37,183 nt of DNA from an uncultured Pirellulaceae bacterium (GCA_937929805.1 CALFUT010000030.1:1-37183), one strand, 5' to 3'; positions 1-8,947 are shown, numbered from the stretch's first letter. Notes: generated from the sequence alone by a model not told the origin. Translations and numbers: made by a program.

Positions 1-669
1 GACAATCCGGACGCCGTTCTCGCAAGACATCGCTGGCTCGAACGCGGGCACGCTGGGGGCTTGATCGAGTCGCTAAAACTTTGGATTCCTGATTCCGACC
101 CACAAATGCGAGTCCTCGACCTAGGCTGCGGCGACGGCACCTTTGGTCCAGCACTCTTCCCTGACCACGCAAACAGTTTCTGCGGCATCGACCTTTCGAA
201 ACCGGCAATCAAACTGGCCGCTCGATGCTGGCCCGAGGCCACTTGGGTATTGGCCAATGCGGATCGCGGCATACCGGCGATGGACTCAAGCGTCGACTGC
301 ATCGTGTCGCTATTCGGTCGTAGGCCGGCCGTTGAAATTGCGCGAGTGTTAAGCCCAACTGGCCGTTGTATAGTGGCCGTTCCCGGCGAAGACGATTTGA
401 TCGAGCTTCGGGAGCAAGTGCAGAAAGAAGGGCGGCGAAGAAGCCGAGTCGAAGCGATCGTGGAAGAGATGAATGAACACGGCTTGGCGTGCGTCGAACA
501 AAAAGTGTGGCGGACAGAAGTGGAAGTCCGTCCAGACGAGATCGCCGACGCACTCGCCATGACCTACCGTGCCGTCCGTCGTTCAGAGCAAAGCCGCGTC
601 TCTTCAATCGACGCAACCAAAGTCACGCTGGCGGCAGACCTGATGCGATTTGAAAAAAGGGCTCTTTAG
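1..669 (+). CDS. rlmA: 23S rRNA (guanine-N1)-methyltransferase, RlmA-like (5' truncated by window)
   Basis: The frame is open from base 1, so the gene starts upstream and only about 222 codons are visible. The residues before position 61 read RHRWLERGHA, which resembles the RRAFLDAGHY segment that follows the zinc ribbon in E. coli RlmA; a TTG at 61 is therefore not the real start. Next come a class I SAM-binding motif (LDLGCGDG), a second strand ending in GIDLSKPAIK, a PGEDDLIELRE segment like RlmA's PGPRHLMELKG, and the late ALAMTYRAVRRSE segment that matches LLQMTPFAWRARPE in RlmA. The family methylates N1 of a guanine in helix 35 of 23S rRNA in the cytoplasm. The four-cysteine zinc ribbon lies outside the window and cannot be checked. 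A generic SAM methyltransferase is the alternative. Confidence 0.8.
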   Translation, partial: DNPDAVLARHRWLERGHAGGLIESLKLWIPDSDPQMRVLDLGCGDGTFGPALFPDHANSFCGIDLSKPAIKLAARCWPEATWVLANADRGIPAMDSSVDCIVSLFGRRPAVEIARVLSPTGRCIVAVPGEDDLIELREQVQKEGRRRSRVEAIVEEMNEHGLACVEQKVWRTEVEVRPDEIADALAMTYRAVRRSEQSRVSSIDATKVTLAADLMRFEKRAL

Positions 670-773
670 CCGTAATGCGTTTCCAACCACGCTTAAAACG
701 ATCCAAGCGGAATTTCGCAAAAATACTGACTGGCCAAATCTCGCTGGACTGCCGATGAGCGAATTTGTCGACA

Positions 774-791
774 GGCAACGTTGACGTTGCC
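774..791. terminator. Hairpin downstream of rlmA (possible terminator or operator)
   Basis: GGCAACG, loop TTGA, CGTTGCC: a perfect 7-bp stem with a tetraloop, 104 bases after the rlmA stop. There is no following T-run, so an intrinsic terminator is only one option; a dyad operator is the other. Confidence 0.35.
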
Positions 792-1071
792 CGGAACCAC
801 TAATTCCATGACTTATTCCTAAATTTCGGCAGATCGCAACGGTTTTAAGGATCGGCAAAACCAAACACCTGCACATTCAATAAAACCGGCATATCGGCAC
901 CGGTTGCCCTGGTTTTCCGCGATGTTCTACTTTTTCTGAACCTCCACAATAATGGCTGTTGATTCAAGCACTTGCGATGTTAATCTACTTCGACTAATCG
1001 AAGCTCATTTCTAAAAACCCTGAATTGCAAGACCCAATAATCGAAGGGCGACAGGGAACACGGAAATGGGC

Positions 1072-1076
1072 AAGGA
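1072..1076 (+). promoter_or_regulatory. Ribosome binding site of fcl
   Basis: AAGGA lies 11 bases before the ATG at 1088. It supports that start over the in-frame upstream TTG at 1025, which would add 21 residues not seen in the family. Confidence 0.5.
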
Positions 1077-1087
1077 TTAAACAAAAT

Positions 1088-2041
1088 ATGATTGATATTA
1101 CCACCAAGAAAATTTATGTTGCCGGCCATCGAGGTATGGTCGGTTCGGCGGTCGTACGGACCCTTCAGTCGGATGGAGCGACGGACATTGTCACGAGGTC
1201 GCGTTCGGAGCTTGACCTGACAGACCAACTGGCTGTCGTTTCATTTTTTCGAGACAGCAGACCCGACATTGTCATTTTTGCTGCGGCGAAGGTCGGAGGC
1301 ATTCATGCCAACAAGACGTACAAAGCCGAGTTCATGTACGACAACTTGACGATGGCTTCCAACACAATTCATGCGGCCTATCAAAACGGCGTTGAACGTT
1401 TCCTGTTTTTAGGAAGCACATGCATCTACCCTCGATTGGCCCCTCAACCGATGCCGGAAAGCTGCTTGCTATCCGGCCCTCTCGAAGAAACGAACGACGC
1501 GTACGCGATCGCTAAAATTGCCGGACTGAAAATGTGCCAGTTTTATCGAGAACAGTTTGGTGTCATGTACCATTCCGCGATGCCGACGAACCTGTATGGC
1601 CCAGGCGACAATTATCATCCCGAAAACTCACATGTGCTCCCAGCGTTTATTCGACGTTTCCATGAAGCGAAATTGTCAGGTGCCGAGCAAGTCGTCATCT
1701 GGGGGTCGGGAAGTCCTCGACGCGAGTTTTTGCATGTAAACGATCTTGCTGATGGCTTGATCCACTTGATAAAGCTTGACAACCCGCCCAATCTTGTGAA
1801 CGTCGGAACTGGAGTTGATGTTACGATTCTTGAACTCGCACACATGGTCGCCAAAGTCGTCGGCTTCGAAGGCGAAATTGTCAACGACGCATCAAAGCCT
1901 GACGGGACTCCCGTGAAGCGGTCCGACATTAGCCTGATCGAATCAACGGGCTGGAAACCGACGATCTCTCTGGCGGACGGAATTGCCGCCACCTATCAAA
2001 ACTTTTTGCAAGAAACTCAATCGAACTCAGTAAGACAATAA
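1088..2041 (+). CDS. fcl: GDP-L-fucose synthase
   Basis: A 317-residue NAD(P)-dependent short-chain (extended SDR) epimerase/reductase that converts GDP-4-keto-6-deoxy-mannose to GDP-L-fucose in the cytoplasm. The Rossmann motif GHRGMVG is at residues 13-19, the serine-containing GSTCIYP at 109-115 and the catalytic YAIAK (Tyr139, Lys143) in the middle; NLYGPGDNY and the later [11 protein letters not shown] are typical of Fcl/WcaG. Length matches the family (E. coli about 321). I start at the ATG at 1088 because the first beta-strand (KKIYVAG) follows at once and an AAGGA lies upstream. The next gene, gmd, starts one base after the stop, so the two consecutive steps of GDP-fucose synthesis are co-transcribed, in the reverse of pathway order. 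Confidence 0.95.
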   Translation: MIDITTKKIYVAGHRGMVGSAVVRTLQSDGATDIVTRSRSELDLTDQLAVVSFFRDSRPDIVIFAAAKVGGIHANKTYKAEFMYDNLTMASNTIHAAYQNGVERFLFLGSTCIYPRLAPQPMPESCLLSGPLEETNDAYAIAKIAGLKMCQFYREQFGVMYHSAMPTNLYGPGDNYHPENSHVLPAFIRRFHEAKLSGAEQVVIWGSGSPRREFLHVNDLADGLIHLIKLDNPPNLVNVGTGVDVTILELAHMVAKVVGFEGEIVNDASKPDGTPVKRSDISLIESTGWKPTISLADGIAATYQNFLQETQSNSVRQ

Positions 2042-2042
2042 A

Positions 2043-3062
2043 ATGACAAAGAAGGCTTTAATCACCGGCATCACAGGTCAAGACGGCTCCTACTTGGCCG
2101 AACTTCTGCTTGAGAAGGACTACGAAGTCCATGGGATTGTCCGTCGCAGCAGTACGTTCAACACCGATCGTATTGAACACATCTACCGCGACCCCCACGA
2201 CCAGAATGCCAAACTGTTTTTGCACTATGGCGATCTGACAGACGGCCAAAACATCACGAACCTCGTGCTGGATTTGGAGCCAGACGAAATTTACAACCTT
2301 GGTGCACAAAGTCACGTTCGCGTTTCGTTTGACTCGCCGCAATACACCGTTCAGACAACCGGGGTCGGTGCCCTGAACTTGCTCGAAGCCGCTCGTCAGC
2401 TGAACAAGACAAAATCAACCAAAGTCTACCAGGCCTCGTCGTCAGAGATGTTTGGTGATGTCGTGGAGACACCCCAGACAGAGAAAACTCCCTTCCATCC
2501 GCAAAGCCCATACGCATGTGCAAAAGTTTATGCGTACCATCAAACCGTCAACTATCGCGAGGCGTACGATTTGTTTGCGGTAAACGGGATTTTGTTCAAT
2601 CATGAATCGCCGCGACGTGGTGAGACTTTTGTGACACGCAAAATCACGCGTGCGGCGACTCGGATCAAGCTCGGGCTGCAAGAAAAGCTGCACCTTGGAA
2701 ATCTCGACGCCAAACGTGACTGGGGCTACGCGAAGGACTACGTCGAGGGAATGTGGCTGATGTTGCAACACGACAAGCCCGAAGACTTTGTTTTGGCAAC
2801 GGGCGAAACTCAATCAATTCGCAAATTCTTAGATTACACATTCGAGTACCTTGATCTCGACTGGTCCAAATTCGTCGAAATCGACCCGCGGTACTTCCGG
2901 CCAACCGAAGTGAACCTGCTTCTTGGCGATTGCTCCAAGGCGAAGGAGCTTCTTGGCTGGGAAGCCAAGACTTCCTGCCGTGAACTGGCGGAACTGATGG
3001 TCGACCACGACTTAGAACTGGCTCGCCAAGAAGCAGCTCAGCAAAGCCTCAAAGAAGGTTAA
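2043..3062 (+). CDS. gmd: GDP-mannose 4,6-dehydratase
   Basis: A 339-residue extended SDR enzyme that dehydrates GDP-D-mannose to GDP-4-keto-6-deoxy-D-mannose, the substrate of the fcl product encoded directly upstream (stop and ATG separated by one base). Visible motifs are the nucleotide-binding GITGQDG at 9-15, [10 protein letters not shown] near 87-96, SSSEMFG at 132-138 and the catalytic YACAK with Tyr157 and Lys161. The [16 protein letters not shown] segment (about 186-201) is a hallmark of GMD and its tetramer/NADP site. It is slightly shorter at the C-terminus than E. coli Gmd (about 373), which is within the family range. The pair supplies GDP-L-fucose for a fucosylated surface glycan. 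Confidence 0.96.
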   Translation: MTKKALITGITGQDGSYLAELLLEKDYEVHGIVRRSSTFNTDRIEHIYRDPHDQNAKLFLHYGDLTDGQNITNLVLDLEPDEIYNLGAQSHVRVSFDSPQYTVQTTGVGALNLLEAARQLNKTKSTKVYQASSSEMFGDVVETPQTEKTPFHPQSPYACAKVYAYHQTVNYREAYDLFAVNGILFNHESPRRGETFVTRKITRAATRIKLGLQEKLHLGNLDAKRDWGYAKDYVEGMWLMLQHDKPEDFVLATGETQSIRKFLDYTFEYLDLDWSKFVEIDPRYFRPTEVNLLLGDCSKAKELLGWEAKTSCRELAELMVDHDLELARQEAAQQSLKEG

Positions 3063-3094
3063 TCTAGCGAGCAACTTATCAAGCCGCGTTGTCA

Positions 3095-3130
3095 GACGGG
3101 GGGAGTGTCGACCATAGGCGACGCTCCGTC
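3095..3130. terminator. Stem-loop between convergent gmd and sulfotransferase
   Basis: GAGTGTCG pairs with CGACGCTC (one G-U), and an outer GACG pairs with CGTC across a bulge of four G. It lies 33 bases after the gmd stop, in the gap between convergent genes, where a bidirectional terminator is expected; no T-tract follows. Confidence 0.4.
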
Positions 3131-3165
3131 ATCTGCTCTACCGTTGGGATCGTTGTGCCCGCGCA

Positions 3166-3924
3166 TCACGACACGGCAGCGTGAGACTCACTGACCGAAT
3201 GCGGCTTTCGATCAATCAGAATGGAACTTGGAGCCGGCATGCCGAACTGGTAGTCGAGCAACTCCCGTTCCTTCGCAAAGACCTTGGCGATCAGTTCAGC
3301 AGACCAAGGCGAGTAAACCTTTTCCGGTTTGCGAAGGTCCTTGCGAGTATTTCTTCCTTCTTTTGATTCCAGACGGATGTCGATCCCCAGCCGCTGCGAA
3401 ATATATCGCAAGTGACTTGGGTAGTGCTCGTATCGCCCGATAAAATCCACGACTGGTCGCCCTTCGGCGTCAGTGTATTTATCAATATCAACTGGAAACC
3501 GTGTCTTCCCGAATCCCATGCAACTGCTGACATACCAACGGTACTTAACCCACGTTTCAAACGACCAAGGATAGCCACTGGCTTTTCGCCACGCTCGGTC
3601 TAGAAACGTAATCGATTCCGTCGCTCCACCTTTTCCATGCTCATACCCGCGACGAGACCAATAATTGGATAGCACTTTATCCCACGGGTTCCGCTCGAAG
3701 GTGAACGTGAAGTACTCGTCCCAAATCTCTTGACCAACGCGATCTCGGATCTCAGTCGCTTTGGCATGTCGCTTCCATGAGCCTGCGTTTTGCCCCGGGT
3801 AGTCACCCGTTGGACTAATAACATCGCTCGGCCCGCAGTGCTTCGCCAGTTCGATCGTCAAACTCCGACCGCCGGTTCGACCGAGATGAACAAAAATGAA
3901 CTTGTGTTTGTGAGAAATGATCAT
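3166..3924 (-). CDS. Sulfotransferase family protein
   Basis: A 252-residue protein with the layout of PAPS-dependent sulfotransferases of the Sulfotransfer_2 type. The N-terminal strand-loop FVHLGRTGGRSL (residues 11-22) corresponds to the 5'-phosphosulfate-binding loop. FERNPWDKVLSNYW (about 77-90) has the Arg...Ser arrangement of the 3'-phosphate site. There is no signal peptide or obvious membrane segment, so it is probably cytoplasmic or peripheral. It would transfer sulfate to a carbohydrate hydroxyl; the acceptor cannot be told from sequence. It lies beside the GDP-fucose genes (convergent) and upstream of nothing it clearly belongs with, so a role in sulfating a fucose-containing glycan is only inference. 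Upstream of its ATG no Shine-Dalgarno site is seen. Confidence 0.8.
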   Translation of the reverse strand: MIISHKHKFIFVHLGRTGGRSLTIELAKHCGPSDVISPTGDYPGQNAGSWKRHAKATEIRDRVGQEIWDEYFTFTFERNPWDKVLSNYWSRRGYEHGKGGATESITFLDRAWRKASGYPWSFETWVKYRWYVSSCMGFGKTRFPVDIDKYTDAEGRPVVDFIGRYEHYPSHLRYISQRLGIDIRLESKEGRNTRKDLRKPEKVYSPWSAELIAKVFAKERELLDYQFGMPAPSSILIDRKPHSVSESHAAVS

Positions 3925-4082
3925 CCGTGAAAACCAAAAGCCGGTGGGGCACCGATTGCAGCAGCCAAAAACAGCGTGGGGTGGAACAAAAACTTAATGC
4001 TTCCGTTGTTTCATGAACAGACGAATCGAAATCAAGTCGACCGTCACGGCACCGTCTTCTAGCACAATTCCCAAGACACCTG

Positions 4083-5930
4083 CTACTGATATCCCTTCGC
4101 TTGGATCTCAAACAGATGAGCGTATTGACCATTCTGCTGCATCAATTCCTCGTGCGAGCCGCGTTCAACGACCTTGCCTTTCGATAGCACGGCGATCTGG
4201 TCGGCCATTCGGACGGTGCTGAAGCGGTGGCTGATCAAAATCGCCATCTGCTTTTGAGTCGCTTCGCGGAAGTGATCAAAAATCCGGGCCTCGGCTTCCG
4301 CATCCATCGCCGAAGTTGGCTCGTCCAGCACCAAAATATCAGCCTGCTTACGCATGAAGGCCCGAGATAGAGCGATCTTCTGCCACTGCCCCCCCGACAG
4401 CTCGCGACCGTCCTGAAACCAGCGACCTAACTGAGTGTCATAGCCGTTTTCCATTTCGGAAATGAACGGCGCAGCCATCCCTTTCTCTGCGGCGGCTTGT
4501 TGTTGATCTCTAGCGTCAACATTCGCCACATCACCGACGCCAATATTTTCGCCCACGTTCAACTGGTAGCGAACAAAGTCCTGAAAGATTACGCCAATTC
4601 GATCTCGCAACGCATTCAACTGCCACTCGTTCAAATCCAAGCCGTCCAACAAAATACGGCCTTCGGTCGGGACATACAAACGAGTCAGCAATTTGATCAG
4701 CGTCGTTTTTCCGGATCCATTTTCTCCCACCAGCGCCAGCTTCTGCCCCGGTTGAAGATGCAAGCTGATTCGATCGACCGCCGGTGCCGCATCGGCGGAC
4801 GAGCCCGGATAACGGAACGAAACTTCCTCAAACCGCACGCCATCCCCCGGGGTCGGCCCTGCCACCGCAGTGCCGTCGGCCACCTCAATTTTCTCGTCCA
4901 GAAACTCATACAAATTGGACAGGTACAAATTGTCCTCGTACATCTTGCCGATCGAGGTCAACATCGCGGCGATGGCGGATTGGCCCTGCTTAAAAATCAA
5001 CAGGTACATCGTCATGCCACCCAGCGTGATCCATCCCATCGCTGCCGACCAACCGATCCATCCGTAGGCTCCGTAGAACGCGACACTGCTAAGCACTCCC
5101 AGCAAAAATCCCCACAAGCCTCGCTTTAACGTCAACGCTCGGTCTTCGGCGTACAGGGTTTCAAAGATCTCGCGATATCGAGCCAGAAACAGGTCGCCCG
5201 TTCCGAACAGTTTCAGTTCTTTGATGTAGTCCTCGCGAGCCAACAACCATTCTAGGTAGTTCCGTTTTCTCGTTTCGGGAACTTGCCAGCGAAAGAGTCG
5301 AAAGGCGGCTCCAGAAAAATAGGTCTCTACAAAGAAAGAGGGTAGGGCGGCGATCAACAAACCAACCACCGCCAACCATGAGAACTGAATCAACAACCAG
5401 CCATAAGTCAGCAGCGTGATTCCGTTTTGGACTAGCCCGAACGTTTTGGTAACAAGGCTTAGCGGTCGCGATGATGCCTCGCGGCGAGCCCGTGTAAGTT
5501 TGTCATAGAATTCCGAGTCCTCGAAATGAGTCAGCTGCAGCGTCTGAGCCTTTTCCAAAACCATCACGTTGACGCGTTGTCCAAGGAGCGCTCGCAGCAA
5601 CGAGTTCGCGATCATCAGGCCTCGCTGTGCCGCCGTCATTAGGATGACCAAAACGGCTTCAACGCCGATCCAATTGACGACTTTCCATCGGTCAGCCTGC
5701 TGGTTCGACTCGACCGCCAGCACCACGGCGTCGACGATTAGCTTGCCGACGTAGGCGATGGCTCCGGGGATGACGCCCGCAAAAATCGTCAGGGCTGTGA
5801 TTAAAATTGTCAGTCGCTTGTCGGTCGTCCAAACCAGTTTGATGGCTTCTTTGCTGTAGCGAAAGACGCCGAAAAACCGACCGGTGGCAGAGGAACTATC
5901 TTTTTCCGAGGACGGAGCAGGAGGAGACAT
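4083..5930 (-). CDS. ABC exporter, fused membrane and ATPase domains (MsbA-like)
   Basis: A 615-residue half-transporter of the type I exporter fold. Hydrophobic segments lie at about residues 40-70, 88-110, 160-200 and 268-325. The ATPase domain begins near 365 and has Walker A GENGSGKT (402-409), Q-loop Gln450, signature LSGGQ (511-515), Walker B ILVLDE (532-537) and switch His568 in ISHR. All catalytic residues are present, so it should be active as a homodimer in the inner membrane. The substrate is unknown; candidates are lipids, lipid-linked glycans or peptides. The short charged N-terminus (about 35 residues) has no peptidase C39 domain, so it is not a typical bacteriocin or RTX exporter. 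It stands alone, 158 bases from the sulfotransferase on the same strand, which would allow co-transcription. Confidence 0.92.
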   Translation of the reverse strand: MSPPAPSSEKDSSSATGRFFGVFRYSKEAIKLVWTTDKRLTILITALTIFAGVIPGAIAYVGKLIVDAVVLAVESNQQADRWKVVNWIGVEAVLVILMTAAQRGLMIANSLLRALLGQRVNVMVLEKAQTLQLTHFEDSEFYDKLTRARREASSRPLSLVTKTFGLVQNGITLLTYGWLLIQFSWLAVVGLLIAALPSFFVETYFSGAAFRLFRWQVPETRKRNYLEWLLAREDYIKELKLFGTGDLFLARYREIFETLYAEDRALTLKRGLWGFLLGVLSSVAFYGAYGWIGWSAAMGWITLGGMTMYLLIFKQGQSAIAAMLTSIGKMYEDNLYLSNLYEFLDEKIEVADGTAVAGPTPGDGVRFEEVSFRYPGSSADAAPAVDRISLHLQPGQKLALVGENGSGKTTLIKLLTRLYVPTEGRILLDGLDLNEWQLNALRDRIGVIFQDFVRYQLNVGENIGVGDVANVDARDQQQAAAEKGMAAPFISEMENGYDTQLGRWFQDGRELSGGQWQKIALSRAFMRKQADILVLDEPTSAMDAEAEARIFDHFREATQKQMAILISHRFSTVRMADQIAVLSKGKVVERGSHEELMQQNGQYAHLFEIQAKGYQ

Positions 5931-6230
5931 CGAACGCGGAGTTCCAAAGCAGAAATGAGAAATTGTCTGCAGCCCAGTATGTGATAGCAGGCCTCAAGTG
6001 AACAGGACGCCGCACGAAGAATGTCCATCGGTCGCCCCTCCATTCCAAGAATGACATGCCGAAGCCATCCCAACGAAATCTCAATCGCAAAAAAACCGGG
6101 GTTCAGGCTGATATTGGTGGCCAAGAGCCAATTCGTTATTGTACTCATCCCCTATTACAAACCTTCCCGAGCGTCACCGCGCGATTCCGCGACAACGTTC
6201 GCCGTTCTCAAACCCGGAGCCTGTTTCATC
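5931..6230. other. Divergent intergenic region between ABC exporter and acyltransferase
   Basis: About 300 bases between divergent starts. The plus frame is open from 6021, but those codons do not resemble the acyltransferase family, so I treat them as untranslated. No convincing promoter or operator was found by eye. Confidence 0.35.
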
Positions 6231-7037
6231 GTGAGCAACGCGACTTGGCAACAAAAACTGATCGGTCAAGTCAACGCATTTGTGTTGCCCAAGGCTTTGG
6301 GCATGCTGAACACTCGGATTTCCTACTACGACAAAACCGTTGACCCGTGCGGCCCGGAATATGACGAGCATGTGATCTACGTCTTCTGGCACGAGCACAT
6401 TGGTGTCGTGCTGCCGACGTGGGGACACACGGCCGCGACGATTTTGTGCTCGCAACATCGTGATGGCGAATGGGTCAATCAGTTCGGCGCTGCGATGGGA
6501 CTACACATTGTCCGAGGAAGCTCCAGCCGAGGCGGTTCGGCAGCGATTCGGCAACTAAAAAAGAACTCAAAATTCTCCAGCATCGTCATCACGCCCGATG
6601 GACCAAGAGGACCACGCCGAGAAATGGCACTCGGCCCGATCTACATGGCTTCGCTATTAAAGATGCCCATCGTGCCACTTGGAATCGGCATCAGCAACGC
6701 TCATCGCCTGAACACGTGGGACAAGTTTGCGATCCCGAAGCCGACGTCACGCGTGCGGATCATCGCTGGCCCAAAGATCAGAATTCAACCCAAAGCTGAC
6801 CGGCACGTGCTGGAAGCCTCGCGTGCCAACACGCAACAATTGATGAACACCCTTTGCGATCACGCTCAAGACTGGGCCGACTCCGGCCAGAAGATGTTGG
6901 ACGAACACTTAATTACGCGGAAGCGACTGCCACGGAAAGTTGTCTTTCCGCCCAAGCCGAAACCGACCAAGCCGAAACTGGCTCTGCACACCGTTGCAAA
7001 TGATGAAACCCCCAACCTTCGAAAGGCGGCGGGGTGA
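6231..7037 (+). CDS. DUF374 / lysophospholipid acyltransferase family protein
   Basis: 268 residues from a GTG at 6231. The frame is open from an ATG at 6021, but the extra 70 residues are unlike the family, whereas MSNATWQQKLIGQ gives a normal N-terminus and a GGAG lies about 12 bases upstream. The DUF374 signatures are clear: VFWHEH (51-56), QHRDGEW (75-81), RGSSSRGG (95-102) and TPDGPRGPRR (121-130). Members resemble glycerolipid and lipid A acyltransferases and act at the cytoplasmic face of the inner membrane. The exact acyl acceptor in planctomycetes is not known to me. The Lys/Pro-rich C-terminal tail after residue about 225 is a lineage extension. The gene is alone and convergent with the membrane protein at 7088. 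Confidence 0.85.
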   Translation: MSNATWQQKLIGQVNAFVLPKALGMLNTRISYYDKTVDPCGPEYDEHVIYVFWHEHIGVVLPTWGHTAATILCSQHRDGEWVNQFGAAMGLHIVRGSSSRGGSAAIRQLKKNSKFSSIVITPDGPRGPRREMALGPIYMASLLKMPIVPLGIGISNAHRLNTWDKFAIPKPTSRVRIIAGPKIRIQPKADRHVLEASRANTQQLMNTLCDHAQDWADSGQKMLDEHLITRKRLPRKVVFPPKPKPTKPKLALHTVANDETPNLRKAAG

Positions 7038-7044
7038 AGCCTAC

Positions 7045-7059
7045 CGGGGAATCTCCCCG
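7045..7059. terminator. Hairpin between convergent genes
   Basis: CGGGGA, loop ATC, TCCCCG: a 6-bp GC-rich stem in the 50-base gap between two convergent genes. No T-run follows, so this is a terminator-like structure by position rather than by full signature. Confidence 0.4.
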
Positions 7060-7087
7060 CAACGCATTGGCTCATTTTCGCAGCGCA

Positions 7088-8401
7088 TCACTGAGCCAAC
7101 GGATGCTCATCCGCCGGACTTGCAGTTCGCGGCGTTGAGTTCAGCCAGAACTTGGACGCTTGTTCTTCGAATTCTCGATTCCCACGAAGCAACTCGTTTA
7201 CTCGTTGCCCCGTCCGGCGGTCCGATCGGCTTTTTATGGTGACTCGAAGCAGGCGATCGTTAGACATTTGATTGCGTACGGCCCGAGCGACTCCAAGCTG
7301 AAATCGTGATTGTGGATAAACCGGCACACCAAGCTCGCTAAGCGACCACTCAGACAGATCAAGCTCGACAACACCCGGCAACTTTGGGGATTCCATTGTG
7401 TAGTTTCGGGTAGGGTAGGGCAGTTGCTCCACCGCCGTCCCGGGCAACTCGATTTTGACACGGCTGCTGCGAGGTGCATACAACTCCCACGCCAACCAAT
7501 GGTCACAACCGCCGAAGCTACAGGTGATTGGAAACAGAATGACCGCCAGTGCGAATGCGGCCGCCGGCCAGCCTTGCATCAGATTTGTTTGAACAGCGTA
7601 TTCGCGCCGCTCGCGTTGGACGAACAACCAATATGCCTGAAAAATGAAAAACGCATTCCAGATCAAAACGGGCGATTGGTGATTCAATCCCAATGGCCCT
7701 AACGCCAGCAGCAGCCCGACATGCAACAAAATTGCCAGCCATCCGCACAGGCGACACGTCTCCACAAACGCCAACCCGATCCCGACCACCAGCTCAGTCA
7801 GAGGCAACAACAAGACGAATCGCGAAAGCAAATCGGGCAAATGTTCTGCAAGCGACACTCCAGCCAGACCGGCCATCGCTTGCACCATCTGCAAACCAAC
7901 CGAATGAGTGAACTGATAGTCGAGTTTGCTGATCGCGGAATAAATGTAAATGCTGACTACGATCCAACGGAACCACCGCATCGCATCACCACGGCGTGCC
8001 ATTACCAGAACTCCGGCAAACACAAACCAATGCCACGCCCAAGGTTGCAACCGGTGTTGATCCAACAAAAACGAAACCAACAGGCTGGATGCAAATACTA
8101 CGATCGGCCATCGTGACCATGCACCGCTGACCTTCGGAGTGATAGCGATCCAGATCAGCGAAGCCACGATCAGCACAAACGCAACCCAATCGATGAACCC
8201 TGGCGCGTTGACCATTGATTCGAAGACGGGCACTTGAGGGTACAACGATTGGGGCGTCCACAGTCTCCACGTGGTCGCGAACAGGAACAATCCAAAAACG
8301 GACCAGACTCGCAAGAACCACATTGAGCCCACACGAGAATCGGGTGAATCATTGCTCTCCAGACCAACAGGCTGCGGGGCGATTTCTTGACGGTCATTCA
8401 C
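7088..8401 (-). CDS. Multi-pass inner-membrane protein, HTTM/DoxX-like
   Basis: 437 residues with about eight hydrophobic segments between residues 28 and 300, then a soluble C-terminal part of about 130 residues. The central SIYIYSAISKLDYQF followed by a helix and LHVGLLLALGPLGLNHQSP resembles the arrangement in bacterial HTTM (vitamin K gamma-carboxylase-like) and DoxX/MauE-like proteins, where a conserved Ser-Lys pair and a His-containing helix recur. I do not claim carboxylase activity. The soluble tail may face the periplasm. The gene lies 32 bases downstream of the Im-like gene on the same strand, so the two are probably co-transcribed; whether they work together is unknown. Confidence 0.6.
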   Translation of the reverse strand: MNDRQEIAPQPVGLESNDSPDSRVGSMWFLRVWSVFGLFLFATTWRLWTPQSLYPQVPVFESMVNAPGFIDWVAFVLIVASLIWIAITPKVSGAWSRWPIVVFASSLLVSFLLDQHRLQPWAWHWFVFAGVLVMARRGDAMRWFRWIVVSIYIYSAISKLDYQFTHSVGLQMVQAMAGLAGVSLAEHLPDLLSRFVLLLPLTELVVGIGLAFVETCRLCGWLAILLHVGLLLALGPLGLNHQSPVLIWNAFFIFQAYWLFVQRERREYAVQTNLMQGWPAAAFALAVILFPITCSFGGCDHWLAWELYAPRSSRVKIELPGTAVEQLPYPTRNYTMESPKLPGVVELDLSEWSLSELGVPVYPQSRFQLGVARAVRNQMSNDRLLRVTIKSRSDRRTGQRVNELLRGNREFEEQASKFWLNSTPRTASPADEHPLAQ

Positions 8402-8433
8402 TTGCTACTTTAACCAAAAAAATTCGACGCCGC

Positions 8434-8658
8434 TCAACTTCGATCCGTTCGCTTCCACTCCAATGCCATCCGCACAATTTCCTCTGGCGATAGCACCTTG
8501 CCACCGGGCGGATTAAAAATCAACTCGCTGGCGTTCGGATGAGGCACATTCCGCTCAAGCTTCGACACCAACGCATCAAAATCCATCATGCAGGCACTAG
8601 AATTGGCAATTTGCTGAACTAGTTCAACGAGTTCGTTTTCGGACAATTTCTGAGGCAT
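8434..8658 (-). CDS. Colicin/pyocin immunity (Im2/Im7/Im9) family protein, orphan
   Basis: 74 residues. The ATG at 8658 is chosen over the in-frame one at 8682 because AAGGA lies exactly seven bases upstream. The sequence follows the fold of DNase-colicin immunity proteins. Helix I SENELVELVQQIAN aligns with TEAEFLQLVTTICN of Im9, the helix III core HPNASELIFNP (40-50) aligns with HPSGSDLIYYP, and LSPEEIVRMALEWK aligns with DSPSGIVNTVKQWR. The family (PF01320) binds and inhibits HNH DNase colicins/pyocins. The hot-spot Asp and two Tyr of Im9 are Glu45, Phe48 and Asn49 here, so specificity would differ. No colicin-type nuclease is adjacent; the neighbours are a membrane protein (downstream, same strand) and a secreted RTX protein (divergent). 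The match is by eye, from memory of Im9. Confidence 0.75.
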   Translation of the reverse strand: MPQKLSENELVELVQQIANSSACMMDFDALVSKLERNVPHPNASELIFNPPGGKVLSPEEIVRMALEWKRTDRS

Positions 8659-8665
8659 CAATAAA

Positions 8666-8670
8666 TCCTT
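8666..8670 (-). promoter_or_regulatory. Ribosome binding site of the Im-like gene
   Basis: AAGGA on the minus strand, seven bases before the ATG at 8658. It decides the start in favour of the 74-residue protein. Confidence 0.7.
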
Positions 8671-8947
8671 TGTGAGCAGCAATTCGGGTGCAATTCAATC
8701 TGCACATGCAAAAAAGCAAAACCAGTAACCGTAAGTGCTTCTATCCTCAAAAAAAAGCGGTCCCGGAATCACATTCGTTACAACCATTTACCGCCGAAAA
8801 CCTCGCGAAAAATTTAGCTATATTGCCCCGTTATTCGATACATACTAAACTTCGCGGACTACTCCTTTGTCGTCATCGCATCCCGCGTTGCAACCTTCGC
8901 TCTCGCGAAACCACCCTGCCATCCTCCTTAAGTTCAGGAACACTGAC

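Larger units (their letters stand above)
670..1087. other. Intergenic region with several inverted repeats
   Basis: No credible gene is visible in this 418-base gap. It contains a perfect 7-bp hairpin with a TTGA loop (774-791), an AACCGG/CCGGTT inverted repeat (884-889 and 900-905), and a GGTTTT/AAAACC pair around 841-862. One of them may end rlmA transcription, but none has a T-tract. The promoter of the fucose genes should lie in the last 150 bases; I cannot assign it with confidence. Confidence 0.5.

Noticed and set aside
4497-5129. 210-codon plus-strand frame inside the ABC exporter
   Set aside because: It is antisense to a clear ABC transporter with all motifs; its composition is that of a shadow frame.
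6021-6230. Upstream 70 codons of the DUF374 frame
   Set aside because: They do not resemble the family and the GTG at 6231 gives a normal N-terminus.
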